Shown: positions 1 to 6,601 of the stretch, piece after piece
Numbering within the stretch: the first letter of the stretch is position 1
Layout of the letters: each line of letters starts with the position of its first letter
NCBI GenBank assembly: GCA_934167095.1
Contig: CAKPKE010000018.1
Location: 1 to 24,643, forward strand
DNA from: an uncultured Clostridia bacterium
Lineage (GTDB): Bacteria; Bacillota; Clostridia; TANB77; CAG-508
Direction: 5' to 3'
DNA: 24,643 nt
Notes under the pieces: generated by a model
What the model was told of the DNA's origin: nothing
Databases searched by the model: none
What the model saw: the letters and a program-made list of their open reading frames with translations, nothing else
Program-made: the position numbers and the translations under genes

Positions 1-57
1 TTGAATATATAAAATATTAGATTTTTGATAAAAACTTTTTTGAAATAACTAATATCC

Positions 58-85
58 ATTATACAGCAAATATGCATAAAATCAA
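58..85 (-). promoter_or_regulatory. Candidate sigma-A promoter for a gene left of the window
   Basis: On the minus strand TTGATT (80-85) and TATAAT (58-63) are separated by 16 nt. Transcription would run leftwards out of the window, so the target gene is not visible. It lies just beyond the terminator of the pilin-like gene, as expected for a new transcription unit. Confidence 0.55.
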
Positions 86-112
86 GTAAAATCGTTCGTC
101 AAATTATGACAA

Positions 113-138
113 AAAGACTGTGCTTTCGCACAGTCTTT
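113..138 (-). terminator. Rho-independent terminator of the pilin-like gene
   Basis: An 11-bp perfect stem (AAAGACTGTGC) closes a GAAA tetraloop and is followed on the minus strand by TTTTTGTCA. It sits 17 nt after the stop codon of the pilin-like gene. Confidence 0.9.
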
Positions 139-154
139 GGAGGTTATTTATATG

Positions 155-1126
155 TTATTCTATTGAATATGAAATTCTATCCTCATTTAATTTTAATTTA
201 ATATTTGATTTTAAACATACGACTGGACGAATACCACTATAATTACTATATTCACTATAATCTATATATTCTTCTTGAGCAAAAATATATCTAATATTAC
301 TAGTTGTATAACTTCCTGGACAAGCTATCCAATAGCAATATCCATGATTTATAATATTATTGCTTTGATTATTTTTACTAGTTATATCGTCCTTTTCTCC
401 TATACTATTTCTTTTATAGAATACATCATTATAGTTATAACCATTTTTTTCTGGAATATCAATTTGTACATTTTCTTCATTTTTCTTATTATATGATGCT
501 ACTAACAATTCTAATGTCAATCCACCAACAGCCCAATCAGCTTTTTCTCTTTCCAAATATTTTTTATTCCACACAGTACTATCTAGTAAATACTCTGTTG
601 CTTTCATATTTTCATAACTACTTGAATAATTTAAAACTCCCCTACCTTCATTTGATGGTATATATATTTTTGATAACCAACCAGCTTGCACTGCTGGAAA
701 TTTTTCTTTAAAGGCTTCACTTCCATCAAAATCTAATGTTCCATTATAACTTTCTATTTTATCATTTAAAGATTGACTTCCACAATTTTCTCTTGTTATT
801 AAATATATATTACTATCATCTGCATAAAATATTTCCCATGTCTTGCCATCAGCATTATAATTTGTTACTACTTTTCCATAGTCATCTTTTGTTATTTCTG
901 ATGCACTCACACCTGCTGTTTGTTTTATATAGTCTGATGCGTTATTTAAGCTTATACTCTCTTGTTTCTCAGATTCTAGTGTTTTATCTCTTGCATCTTT
1001 TGCATTACTAATTAGTCCATTTTGTCCTAACACTAAACTGATTGATACTCCTGCTAAAATTAATAAAACTACTATTGTTACTACCAGTGCAACTAATGTT
1101 ATACCTGTTTGCTTTTTACTCTCCAT
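155..1126 (-). CDS. Pilin-like secreted protein with ITLVALVVT N-terminus
   Basis: This is a 323-residue protein. A short basic leader (MESKKQTG) is followed by ITLVALVVTIVVLLILAG, the hydrophobic N-helix seen in prepilin-like proteins of gut Clostridia. After the helix come LGQNGLI and a helical stretch. The C-terminal part ends in a GIRPVVCLKS motif typical of secreted repeat or cell-surface domains. The residue at +5 after the presumed cleavage site is Ala, not the Glu that type IV pilins use for assembly. I chose the ATG at 1126 because GGAAGGA lies 8 nt upstream. A longer frame from 1183 has no ribosome site, and that ATG would fall about at the transcription start. No pilus assembly gene is nearby. 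Function is unknown; it is probably exported and membrane-anchored or surface-exposed. Confidence 0.8.
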   Translation of the reverse strand: MESKKQTGITLVALVVTIVVLLILAGVSISLVLGQNGLISNAKDARDKTLESEKQESISLNNASDYIKQTAGVSASEITKDDYGKVVTNYNADGKTWEIFYADDSNIYLITRENCGSQSLNDKIESYNGTLDFDGSEAFKEKFPAVQAGWLSKIYIPSNEGRGVLNYSSSYENMKATEYLLDSTVWNKKYLEREKADWAVGGLTLELLVASYNKKNEENVQIDIPEKNGYNYNDVFYKRNSIGEKDDITSKNNQSNNIINHGYCYWIACPGSYTTSNIRYIFAQEEYIDYSEYSNYSGIRPVVCLKSNIKLKLNEDRISYSIE

Positions 1127-1186
1127 ATTTTTTATCCTTCCGCTTTTTATTTTATTTTTATACATATTACATTTTTTATTCATTTT

Positions 1187-1215
1187 ATATTACACAATTT
1201 ATTATGTACTGTTAA
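1187..1215 (-). promoter_or_regulatory. Candidate promoter of the pilin-like gene
   Basis: TTAACA (1210-1215), a 17-nt spacer and TAATAT (1187-1192) on the minus strand. Predicted transcription starts near 1180, which supports the downstream start codon at 1126. Confidence 0.45.
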
Positions 1216-1302
1216 TATTATATTTTTAACTTTTTCAATATTCCAGTGATTTTTATTCACGCCAGTAGCAATAAAAATTAATTTAATATTATTCTTATTT
1301 TG

Positions 1303-1331
1303 TTGTATTACTTATCTTTTTTACATATATT
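1303..1331 (+). promoter_or_regulatory. Candidate promoter of the M14 peptidase gene
   Basis: TTGTAT (1303-1308), 17-nt spacer, TATATT (1326-1331), about 30 nt before the start codon of the peptidase gene, which has a strong AGGAGG. Confidence 0.5.
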
Positions 1332-1359
1332 TAAATAACTTTTATTTAGGAGGATTTTT

Positions 1360-2256
1360 ATGTCTTTAAATACTAATTTACCTTATACTTCTTATTATTT
1401 ACAAAATGATTTAGCTAAATTAAATTCAAGTTTTGAATTTTTAGATATTTATGAAATTGGAAAATCAGTTTTAGAAAAAAATATTTATTGTATAAAATTT
1501 GGTTCTGGGAATCAAAAAGTTTCATACTTTGCATCAATTCATGCAAATGAATCTATAACTACTAATCTTCTAATAAAATTCATAGAAGATATTTGCAATT
1601 TATACACATCTGGCTCAAAAAGAATTTTGAATTTATTTTCAAAAGTAACATTTTATATTATACCTCTTGTAAATCCTGATGGTGTTGATTTAGTAAATTC
1701 TAATAATGAAAATTTACAAAAAATAACAAAGCCTATTGCTGAAAAATTTCCAGATATTCCATTTCCATCTGGTTGGAAAAGTAACATTCGAGGAGTCGAT
1801 TTAAACCTGCAGTTTCCTGCAAATTGGTCAAAAGCAAAAAAAATTAAATATAATTTAGGTTTTAACAAGCCTGCTCCTTGCAACTTTGTAGGTTCTTGCT
1901 ATTTAACAGAACCGGAAGCAATTTCAGTTTATAATTTATGCTTACTTGAAAATTTTGACCTAATTTTATGTTATCACACACAGGGAAAAGAAATTTATTG
2001 GCAGTACCAAGATTATGCACCTAAAAAAGCTTATGATATTGGACTCGCTTTAGCTCAGGCAAGTAATTACAAATTAACTACTCCAGACTTTAACTCTAGT
2101 TTTGCAGGATTAAAAGACTGGTTTCTTCAAAAATATCAAAAGCCAGCCTTCACAATCGAAGCAGGCTTAGGCTCAAATCCGCTTCCTATTTCACAATTTA
2201 ATGAAATCTATTCAGACAATTTTGAATTATTATTAAAAGCAGCAGAACTTATTTAA
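1360..2256 (+). CDS. M14-family zinc carboxypeptidase, gamma-D-glutamyl-diamino acid endopeptidase I-like
   Basis: This 298-residue protein has the M14 metallopeptidase signature. HANE (His61, Glu64) supplies two zinc ligands and His206 in CYHTQG the third. Arg144 in RGVDLN, NPDGVD (105-110) and the catalytic Glu267 in FTIEAGLG complete the site. The family closest by motif is the M14C group (ENP1 type), which cleaves the gamma-D-Glu-diaminopimelate bond in peptidoglycan peptides. No signal peptide or LysM domain is present, so the enzyme probably acts in the cytoplasm on recycled muropeptides, or in a spore compartment. AGGAGG precedes the ATG. It is a single-gene unit ending in a bidirectional terminator. 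Family assignment is secure; exact substrate is inferred. Confidence 0.85.
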   Translation: MSLNTNLPYTSYYLQNDLAKLNSSFEFLDIYEIGKSVLEKNIYCIKFGSGNQKVSYFASIHANESITTNLLIKFIEDICNLYTSGSKRILNLFSKVTFYIIPLVNPDGVDLVNSNNENLQKITKPIAEKFPDIPFPSGWKSNIRGVDLNLQFPANWSKAKKIKYNLGFNKPAPCNFVGSCYLTEPEAISVYNLCLLENFDLILCYHTQGKEIYWQYQDYAPKKAYDIGLALAQASNYKLTTPDFNSSFAGLKDWFLQKYQKPAFTIEAGLGSNPLPISQFNEIYSDNFELLLKAAELI

Positions 2257-2270
2257 GTTCTTACTGCTTT
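2236..2270. terminator. Bidirectional terminator between convergent genes
   Basis: AAAGCAG and AGAACTT pair with AAGTTCT and CTGCTTT around an ATTT loop, with small internal mismatches. It spans the stop codon of the M14 gene and lies 3 nt beyond the stop of the convergent DUF3298-type gene, serving both strands. Confidence 0.8.
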
Positions 2271-2272
2271 AT

Positions 2273-2884
2273 TTATATTTCAAATACTCTTATTCCACTA
2301 GAATATGGTGCAATATCATATTGTTGATAATAAACTGAAACACCTTTATTTGTAATATAAAAACTTTTAGGGTTAAAATTGTCTATTACCATTTTGCAAT
2401 TATCCTCAAAATATATACTTGGATTTTTTTCAATTTGTGAATTTATTTGCTTAAATATATTTTGTAAAAAATATGGATTTTTAAATAATTGATATAATTC
2501 GATTTTTTTATTTTCTCTTATATCCCAAGTCTCAGAAGTTCTAAGAGTTGTTCCATGAGCCCCTCCATCAAAGACATACTCATCATAATATAAGCTTACA
2601 ATATCATCTACATTTAGAGTTATTTTAAATACTCTATTCACTTCAAATAGCATTAATGGATAGCCATTTTGCTTATTATATTTATATGTTTTGATAGCTT
2701 CATTATACAATTCTTGCTCACTTCTTTTTTGTAAATCAAGTGCCATTTTTTGATTTTCTTTATTAAAATTTACAATTCCTGCACTACTCCCCTCTATTTC
2801 AGGATACTCAATATGATACTTTAATATTACATTTCCGTCATATTTTAAGCTTTTCTCCAAGATTTTTTTATTTATTTTTAGCAT
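2273..2884 (-). CDS. DUF3298/RsiV-like domain protein without signal peptide
   Basis: A 203-residue protein. The N-terminal half resembles the DUF4163 (PdaC-like) segment: YHIEYPEIEG, then a helical stretch. The C-terminal half carries DUF3298 marks: YDEYVFDGGAHGTT, then FYITNKGVSVYYQQYDIAPYSSG near the end. This domain pair occurs in RsiV-type anti-sigma factors and polysaccharide deacetylase PdaC, usually outside the membrane. Here the protein begins directly with the domain and has no membrane or signal segment, so it is either cytoplasmic or a stand-alone derivative. AGGAGG lies 7 nt before the ATG. It shares a terminator with the convergent peptidase gene. Biochemical function unknown. 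Confidence 0.7.
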   Translation of the reverse strand: MLKINKKILEKSLKYDGNVILKYHIEYPEIEGSSAGIVNFNKENQKMALDLQKRSEQELYNEAIKTYKYNKQNGYPLMLFEVNRVFKITLNVDDIVSLYYDEYVFDGGAHGTTLRTSETWDIRENKKIELYQLFKNPYFLQNIFKQINSQIEKNPSIYFEDNCKMVIDNFNPKSFYITNKGVSVYYQQYDIAPYSSGIRVFEI

Positions 2885-2915
2885 ATTTTATCCTCCTACA
2901 CTATTTTATTACTTT

Positions 2916-2943
2916 TTTATAAAAAAAGTTCGCTTGCCGTCAT
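2916..2943 (-). promoter_or_regulatory. Candidate promoter of the DUF3298-type gene
   Basis: ATGACG (2938-2943), 16-nt spacer, TATAAA (2916-2921) on the minus strand, about 30 nt upstream of the start codon. The -35 box is a 4/6 match only. Confidence 0.35.
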
Positions 2944-2973
2944 GTTTCGACAGACTTTTCGTTTTTTATAGTG

Positions 2974-2979
2974 TATAAT
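2974..2979 (+). promoter_or_regulatory. Toxin mRNA -10 box
   Basis: A perfect TATAAT precedes the small toxin ORF; transcription would start near 2986. No good -35 hexamer is seen at 16-18 nt. Directly after the start, TTCCTTTT (2985-2992) can pair with AAAAGGAA (2998-3005), giving a 5' stem-loop just ahead of the GGGAGG ribosome site. Confidence 0.5.
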
Positions 2980-3023
2980 AGAGTTTCCTTTTTCTCTAAA
3001 AGGAAGAAGGGAGGTGTTTGGCG

Positions 3024-3092
3024 ATGAAACGCCTTATAGAAATATTGGCTCTTATCATAATATATCTTATTATAAAAGATAATAAAGATTAA
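3024..3092 (+). CDS. Candidate type I toxin, 22-residue hydrophobic peptide
   Basis: The frame encodes 22 residues: a basic start (MKR), a 14-residue hydrophobic run (LIEILALIIIYLII) long enough to enter a membrane, and a charged tail (KDNKD). GGGAGG at 3009-3014 lies 9 nt before the ATG, so translation is well supported. GGCG-ATGAAA-CGCC would present the start codon in a small hairpin loop. The stop is followed within a few bases by a 12-bp bidirectional terminator. The first 13 nt from the T of ATG are repeated at 3141-3153 inside a convergent antisense RNA gene. Size, composition and layout match membrane-acting toxins of type I systems such as Fst/Ldr, TxpA and BsrG. I do not recognise the peptide itself; toxicity is inferred. 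Confidence 0.7.
   Translation: MKRLIEILALIIIYLIIKDNKD
3025..3037 (+). repeat. 13-nt direct repeat copy A, at toxin start codon
   Basis: TGAAACGCCTTAT overlaps the start codon of the small hydrophobic peptide. An identical copy lies at 3141-3153, on the other side of the shared terminator. Confidence 0.9.
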
Positions 3093-3097
3093 GAGCA

Positions 3098-3128
3098 AAA
3101 ATCCCAGGATCGAGACTCCTGGGATTTT
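3098..3128. terminator. Shared bidirectional terminator of toxin mRNA and antisense RNA
   Basis: AAAATCCCAGGA (3098-3109) pairs perfectly with TCCTGGGATTTT (3117-3128) around a 7-nt loop. The A-run on one side and T-run on the other make it work in both directions. Confidence 0.9.
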
Positions 3129-3140
3129 CTGTGTTTTTCT

Positions 3141-3153
3141 TGAAACGCCTTAT
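3141..3153 (+). repeat. 13-nt direct repeat copy B, in antisense RNA 5' region
   Basis: Identical to copy A at 3025-3037. On the minus strand it would lie near the 5' end of the antisense RNA, placing a sequence complementary to the toxin start codon in trans. Confidence 0.9.
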
Positions 3154-3172
3154 TTTCGCTTTCGCTATACAT

Positions 3173-3201
3173 ATTATATAGCTTATTTTATTATATGTCA
3201 A
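3173..3201 (-). promoter_or_regulatory. Perfect sigma-A promoter of the antisense RNA
   Basis: TTGACA (3196-3201), exactly 17 nt, TATAAT (3173-3178): full consensus at both boxes and spacing, the best promoter in the window. It lies 14 nt past the stop codon of the Cthe_2159-like gene and precedes no protein gene in its direction for more than 250 nt. Confidence 0.85.
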
Positions 3202-3215
3202 TAAAATATTATATA

Positions 3216-4649
3216 TTAGTGGAAATTTTTGGTATTTCTATCATTCATTTGATTTCCACCTCTTTGATTACTTCCATTTGAAGTTACTGTTCCTGTCACT
3301 GTTATAGATACAGTTTCTTCGCCATTTACATATAAAGTATAAGTTTCACCATCTTTTATTTTATCACTTGCAACACCTACTCCACTATACTTTTTAGTAG
3401 TTTCAAAGCTTACAATTTCGCTTCCATTACTATCTTTAACAATAATTTCATCACCACTATTACCACTATTATAGAAAACAATTTCATATACAGTTGAATC
3501 AGTACCTATGCTTTGCCACATTCCAGTTGAGCCATAGCATATTAGTTCTCCTCCGTTCATAACACATACACCATCATAATCAAGCGAGCTATCTCCATCA
3601 GAAGTTGGACCTGCAACTACAGTTTTTCCACCATTTATATACACTGAGCCATTTGAATCAATTCCATCTCCTGTTGCATTTATATAAATTTCTCCGCCAT
3701 TTATAATTATTCCAACATTTGAATTTACATTTTGCCCCATCATTCCTTCAGTGCTACTTCCATCTGATGCATTTATTCCATCATCTGATGCAGTAATATT
3801 TACTGTCCCGCCATTTATTTCAATTAATCTTGCTTCAATTCCTTCATAGCTTTTATTTATATTTATTGTTCCACCATCAATTACAACATATCCTAAAGAA
3901 CTGTCTTTTGTATTAGTTGATCTTATTCCTTTTTTAGTTGCCTCAATAGTAATTTTAGCATTATTTATTGCAACAAAATCTTTTCCTCGTATTCCGTCAT
4001 CTGCAGAAGTAATTTCAATTTCAGCATTTATTATTTTTAAAGTATCTTTACTAACTATTCCATCTTGATAATTGCTATCTATTACAAGTTTTCCGCTTCC
4101 ATTTATCACTAAATCTGTTTTTGTAAATAAAGTTCCATCAGGCTCTTGCTTATCTTCATCAGTAAAGACTGTATAGTTTTCTGAATCAGTTAGATAATTT
4201 ACTGAACCTTCTGCAAGAGTAATTATCAAATTATCTGCTTTTATTCCATTTATTGGAGCTGTATTTTTACTTGTTATATTAACATTATCTAGCACAAGCT
4301 GAACATTTCCATTTTCTTGGCAGTTTATTTGAATACTTGCATCTGAAATTGTTCCAGTTATATAGTATGTTCCAGCCTTTGTTATTGTAATTATGTTATC
4401 TTTAACAGTTACTCCATTGCCATCAACTGTTACTCCATCATCACTTAAAGTAATTTTTGCAATGTAACTTCCTATTTCATTTGATAGTTCATAGTTTTCG
4501 TAGCTTACTTCTACATTTTCTAAACTTGCAGTAGTTGTAGTATTTTTAGATATTTTTATATCATCTTTAAAATACAAATATAGTAAGGTTGATTGGATTA
4601 TTACCAGAATAATTATTACTAATATTATCTTAGTTTTTTTATTTTTCAT
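3216..4649 (-). CDS. Cthe_2159-type carbohydrate-binding beta-helix protein, membrane-anchored
   Basis: A 477-residue protein. Residues 5-27 form a membrane anchor or uncleaved signal; the rest is outside the cell. From about residue 60 it shows repeating short beta-strand units (TKAGTYYITGTI, VQLVLDNVNI, GIKADNLIITL, DGIRGKDFVAI, KGIRSTNT, GIEARLIEINGGTVNI, DGINASDGSS, DGIDSNGSVYINGG) typical of the Cthe_2159 family, a calcium- and polygalacturonate-binding right-handed beta-helix. The tail is Gly/Asn/Arg-rich. AAAGGAG precedes the ATG by 8 nt. It is the last gene of the operon with DUF4956, VTC and a small anchored repeat protein; these families recur together in Firmicutes. Likely role: surface binding to an acidic polymer. 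No clear terminator follows; the antisense promoter of the small TA locus begins 14 nt downstream. Confidence 0.8.
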   Translation of the reverse strand: MKNKKTKIILVIIILVIIQSTLLYLYFKDDIKISKNTTTTASLENVEVSYENYELSNEIGSYIAKITLSDDGVTVDGNGVTVKDNIITITKAGTYYITGTISDASIQINCQENGNVQLVLDNVNITSKNTAPINGIKADNLIITLAEGSVNYLTDSENYTVFTDEDKQEPDGTLFTKTDLVINGSGKLVIDSNYQDGIVSKDTLKIINAEIEITSADDGIRGKDFVAINNAKITIEATKKGIRSTNTKDSSLGYVVIDGGTININKSYEGIEARLIEINGGTVNITASDDGINASDGSSTEGMMGQNVNSNVGIIINGGEIYINATGDGIDSNGSVYINGGKTVVAGPTSDGDSSLDYDGVCVMNGGELICYGSTGMWQSIGTDSTVYEIVFYNSGNSGDEIIVKDSNGSEIVSFETTKKYSGVGVASDKIKDGETYTLYVNGEETVSITVTGTVTSNGSNQRGGNQMNDRNTKNFH

Positions 4650-4664
4650 AGTTAAAACTCCTTT

Positions 4665-5342
4665 CTATAATTCTACTTCATTATATTCTGGGCGTTCTAG
4701 TGCAACTAACATATTTCCATTTCTTGTTCTTATTTCGTCCATAAATGCTTTAGGACTTTTTTCTTCTTTCATATTTACATTATATATTAGTTCATACATA
4801 CTTCCCATATTTGTTGTTTTTACTTTTTCAAGTTCTCTTGATTTTGTAAATTCATCAAACAAATCATCAAATACAGTTTCATAATCTAAACTTTCTGGAA
4901 CTATTATTTTTAATTTTCTATCTGTTACATTTTCTTTTCTATTTGTAATTTTTGTTATAACTATCATTAATACTGCTATAATTACTGTAAATATTACACT
5001 ATATACAATATAGCCCATTCCTAAAGCAAGACCTACTGCCATTGCCCAGAAAACACTTATCATTTCTTTTGCATTACCTTGCATGCTTCTAAATCTAATT
5101 AAGCTAAATGCCCCTGCTACCGCAAGTGATGTTCCTAAATTTCCATTAACTAATAATATTACCACTTGCACAAGTGCTGGAAGAGCAACTAATGCCATTA
5201 AAAAATTTGAACTTGTTTTTTTACTCGTTACTTTGTGTACAACACTAATTACTCCTCCTAAAATTATTGCAACTGCTATGCATGCAATACAACTTCCAAA
5301 ATCTATTGTAGCTGTGCTACTACTAAATATACTTTCTAACAT
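4665..5342 (-). CDS. DUF4956 multispanning membrane protein
   Basis: A 225-residue protein with about four membrane helices in the first 130 residues (around 18-36, 46-66, 73-84 with an AGAFSLIRFRS loop, and 95-130). The soluble cytoplasmic C-terminal domain begins near ITNRKENVTDRKLKIIVP. The AGAFSLIRFRS motif and topology are diagnostic for DUF4956, which is regularly encoded beside VTC-domain proteins. Function is not established; a role in handling the product or substrate of the VTC protein is inferred from neighbourhood. It starts 12 nt after the VTC stop with AAGGAGG before the ATG, so it is cotranscribed. The C-terminal half resembles the small alpha/beta domain appended to several transporters. 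Confidence 0.85.
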   Translation of the reverse strand: MLESIFSSSTATIDFGSCIACIAVAIILGGVISVVHKVTSKKTSSNFLMALVALPALVQVVILLVNGNLGTSLAVAGAFSLIRFRSMQGNAKEMISVFWAMAVGLALGMGYIVYSVIFTVIIAVLMIVITKITNRKENVTDRKLKIIVPESLDYETVFDDLFDEFTKSRELEKVKTTNMGSMYELIYNVNMKEEKSPKAFMDEIRTRNGNMLVALERPEYNEVEL

Positions 5343-5354
5343 TTTTATTCCTCC

Positions 5355-6059
5355 TTAAATTACACATTCTTTTACAGTGTTTGCTTTTAATTCTATTTGC
5401 GTATATGCTTCTCCATATTTTGAGTATCCACATGGTCTTGCATTTATACTATTTAACAATTCTACAAACCATAAAGGAATTGCTCCAATTGTTTTTATTT
5501 CCATTACATATTTATCAGGTTCTAATATATACTCTCCATAAGGACCTTTTTCCAACTTCAAATCATAATTTCTTGCTTGTATATTACTATCAAAAGTAAG
5601 TCTAAAATTATCATCAATTTTATCAAAATAAGCTCTTCTATAATATGATACATACATTTTAGGCTCCAAATTGTAAAATTTAAAATAATAATCAAGTTCA
5701 TTTTTTACTTGTTTTTCAGCACTACCTACTTCTAATTCTTTTTTATAAAAATCATTTAACTTGATTCCTATTCTTCTTTTGCTTACAACTTCTTGATATT
5801 TTCTTTTTACTTCTAAAAATACCGTATCATCTTTTTTAGGTGTATTATAGCTTCTTACTCTAATCTTATCTTTATAAACAGGCTTTGTTATTGAATTTCT
5901 TATTAGTCTAAAATCAGGACTATCATAATACACATTACAGATTGTACTTTTGCCATGAAAATCTTCTATCATCTTTTCTTCAATATTTTTCTTTATTTCA
6001 AGATATTGCTTTTTAGTTAATATATATTTTTTCTCAACTCTTCTAAAAAATTCTGCCAT
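5355..6059 (-). CDS. VTC-domain polyphosphate polymerase-like protein
   Basis: A 234-residue single-domain protein of the VTC family (tunnel fold of CYTH/triphosphate enzymes). Charged tunnel motifs in order: RRVEKKYIL near the N-terminus, NVYYDSPDF, KDKIRVRSY, VFLEVKRKY, SKRRIGI, YRRAYFD, FRLTFDSNI, YVMEIKTIG and GYSKYGEAY. All the basic and acidic positions that line the yeast Vtc4 tunnel appear kept, which supports catalysis (nucleotide triphosphate to polyphosphate), although bacterial members are little studied. No membrane segment; it probably works on the inner face with the DUF4956 partner encoded next. GGAAGG lies upstream of the ATG. It follows the small anchored protein by 16 nt. 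Confidence 0.85.
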   Translation of the reverse strand: MAEFFRRVEKKYILTKKQYLEIKKNIEEKMIEDFHGKSTICNVYYDSPDFRLIRNSITKPVYKDKIRVRSYNTPKKDDTVFLEVKRKYQEVVSKRRIGIKLNDFYKKELEVGSAEKQVKNELDYYFKFYNLEPKMYVSYYRRAYFDKIDDNFRLTFDSNIQARNYDLKLEKGPYGEYILEPDKYVMEIKTIGAIPLWFVELLNSINARPCGYSKYGEAYTQIELKANTVKECVI

Positions 6060-6075
6060 TTACTTTTCCTTCCTT

Positions 6076-6426
6076 TTAGCTATTGCTTGTTTCTGAACTA
6101 CTTGATTTACTTTGATTATTTCCAGAAGGAGCTTGCGACTTACTTCCGTCTGGTTTTGAAGGTGGTTCACTCATATTTGAACTATCTCCATCTGGTTTTG
6201 CAGTTGGCTCACTCATGTTTGAACTATCGCTATTGTCCATTGAAGGAGGTTCTCCCATCTCTGAATTATCTCCGTCTGGTCTTGCCTGCGGTTCTCCCAT
6301 ATTTGGCATATTTCTTTCATTTGTTTGATTACTTTTAGTAGTTTTACTATAAATTAAAAATCCTGATGTTGTTACAATTGCTCCTATTAAAACTCCTATA
6401 ATTAAATACATAATTTTTTCTTTCAT
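6076..6426 (-). CDS. Small membrane-anchored repeat protein, first gene of the VTC operon
   Basis: A 116-residue protein with a hydrophobic helix at residues 5-26 and an outside tail of low complexity. The tail repeats units like NMGEPQARPDGDNS, NMSEPTAKPDGDSS and NMSEPPSKPDGS, then becomes Ser/Asn-rich. The repeats are also visible at DNA level, so copy number may vary between strains. AGGAGG precedes the ATG. It begins the operon and lies downstream of a TTGAA direct-repeat site. No enzyme motif; the proline-aspartate-rich repeats suggest a spacer or a metal- or polymer-binding tail. Function unknown. A TGA or TAA-based shorter start is not needed. Confidence 0.7.
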   Translation of the reverse strand: MKEKIMYLIIGVLIGAIVTTSGFLIYSKTTKSNQTNERNMPNMGEPQARPDGDNSEMGEPPSMDNSDSSNMSEPTAKPDGDSSNMSEPPSKPDGSKSQAPSGNNQSKSSSSETSNS

Positions 6427-6477
6427 TTTTCAATTCCTCCTACTTATTTTCTGTAAAATTTATCTTTTACAATTATT

Positions 6478-6510
6478 AATATAGGATATAAAACTTGAAA
6501 AAAGATTGAA
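6478..6510 (-). promoter_or_regulatory. Candidate response-regulator site and promoter of the VTC operon
   Basis: On the plus strand CTTGAA-N5-ATTGAA places two TTGAA units at 6495-6499 and 6506-6510, exactly 11 bp apart, the spacing of OmpR-family half-sites. On the transcribed strand a TATATT (6478-6483) follows 11 nt later. The same arrangement occurs upstream of the response-regulator gene at 9608-9623. Confidence 0.5.
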
Positions 6511-6521
6511 AATTTTTAAAT

Positions 6522-6560
6522 TATATAATAGAAAAGGCAGCATGACTTTCCTATTATATA
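6522..6560. repeat. Long AT-rich inverted repeat between ldh and the VTC operon
   Basis: TATATAATAG (6522-6531) and CTATTATATA (6551-6560) are perfect complements. On the minus-strand RNA the stem extends to 15 bp, with one G-U pair, around a 9-nt loop. It lies between the ldh terminator and the VTC operon control region. It could be a second terminator, an mRNA-stability element or an operator. Confidence 0.6.
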
Positions 6561-6571
6561 AAAAAAATAAA

Positions 6572-6592
6572 GTAGCCTAAATTTTAGACTAC
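6572..6592 (-). terminator. Terminator of the D-lactate dehydrogenase gene
   Basis: On the minus strand GTAGTCTA pairs with TAGGCTAC (one G-U) and is followed by TTTATTTTTTTT. It starts 10 nt after the stop codon. Confidence 0.8.
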
Positions 6593-6601
6593 CTTTAAAT
6601 T

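Larger units (their letters stand above)
3098..3166 (-). ncRNA. Candidate antisense RNA antitoxin (about 69 nt), par RNA II-like
   Basis: A perfect promoter at 3173-3201 would start this RNA near 3166. It would read leftwards through the complement of direct repeat B (3141-3153) and end at the bidirectional terminator 3098-3128. It can pair with the toxin mRNA in two places: the 13-nt repeat over the toxin start codon and the whole terminator hairpin. The architecture is that of the pAD1 par system, where RNA II is of similar size. No open reading frame is present. Ends are predicted from promoter and terminator only. Confidence 0.7.

Noticed and set aside
1127..1183. Longer N-terminus of the first pilin-like protein
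   Set aside because: No ribosome site, and the likely transcription start lies at about the same position.
3025..3153. Two repeats around a palindrome, as a possible CRISPR remnant
   Set aside because: Only two 13-nt copies with a terminator and a small coding frame between them; promoter and terminator fit a par-like locus much better.
3179..3215. AT-only inverted repeat TATTTTATT/AATAAAATA as terminator of the Cthe_2159-like gene
   Set aside because: Nine A-T pairs only, and it overlaps the perfect antisense promoter, which explains the sequence better.
6076..6338. Repeats in the anchor protein as a mobile or DNA-level repeat element
   Set aside because: They follow the protein reading frame and stay within the gene, so they are protein repeats.
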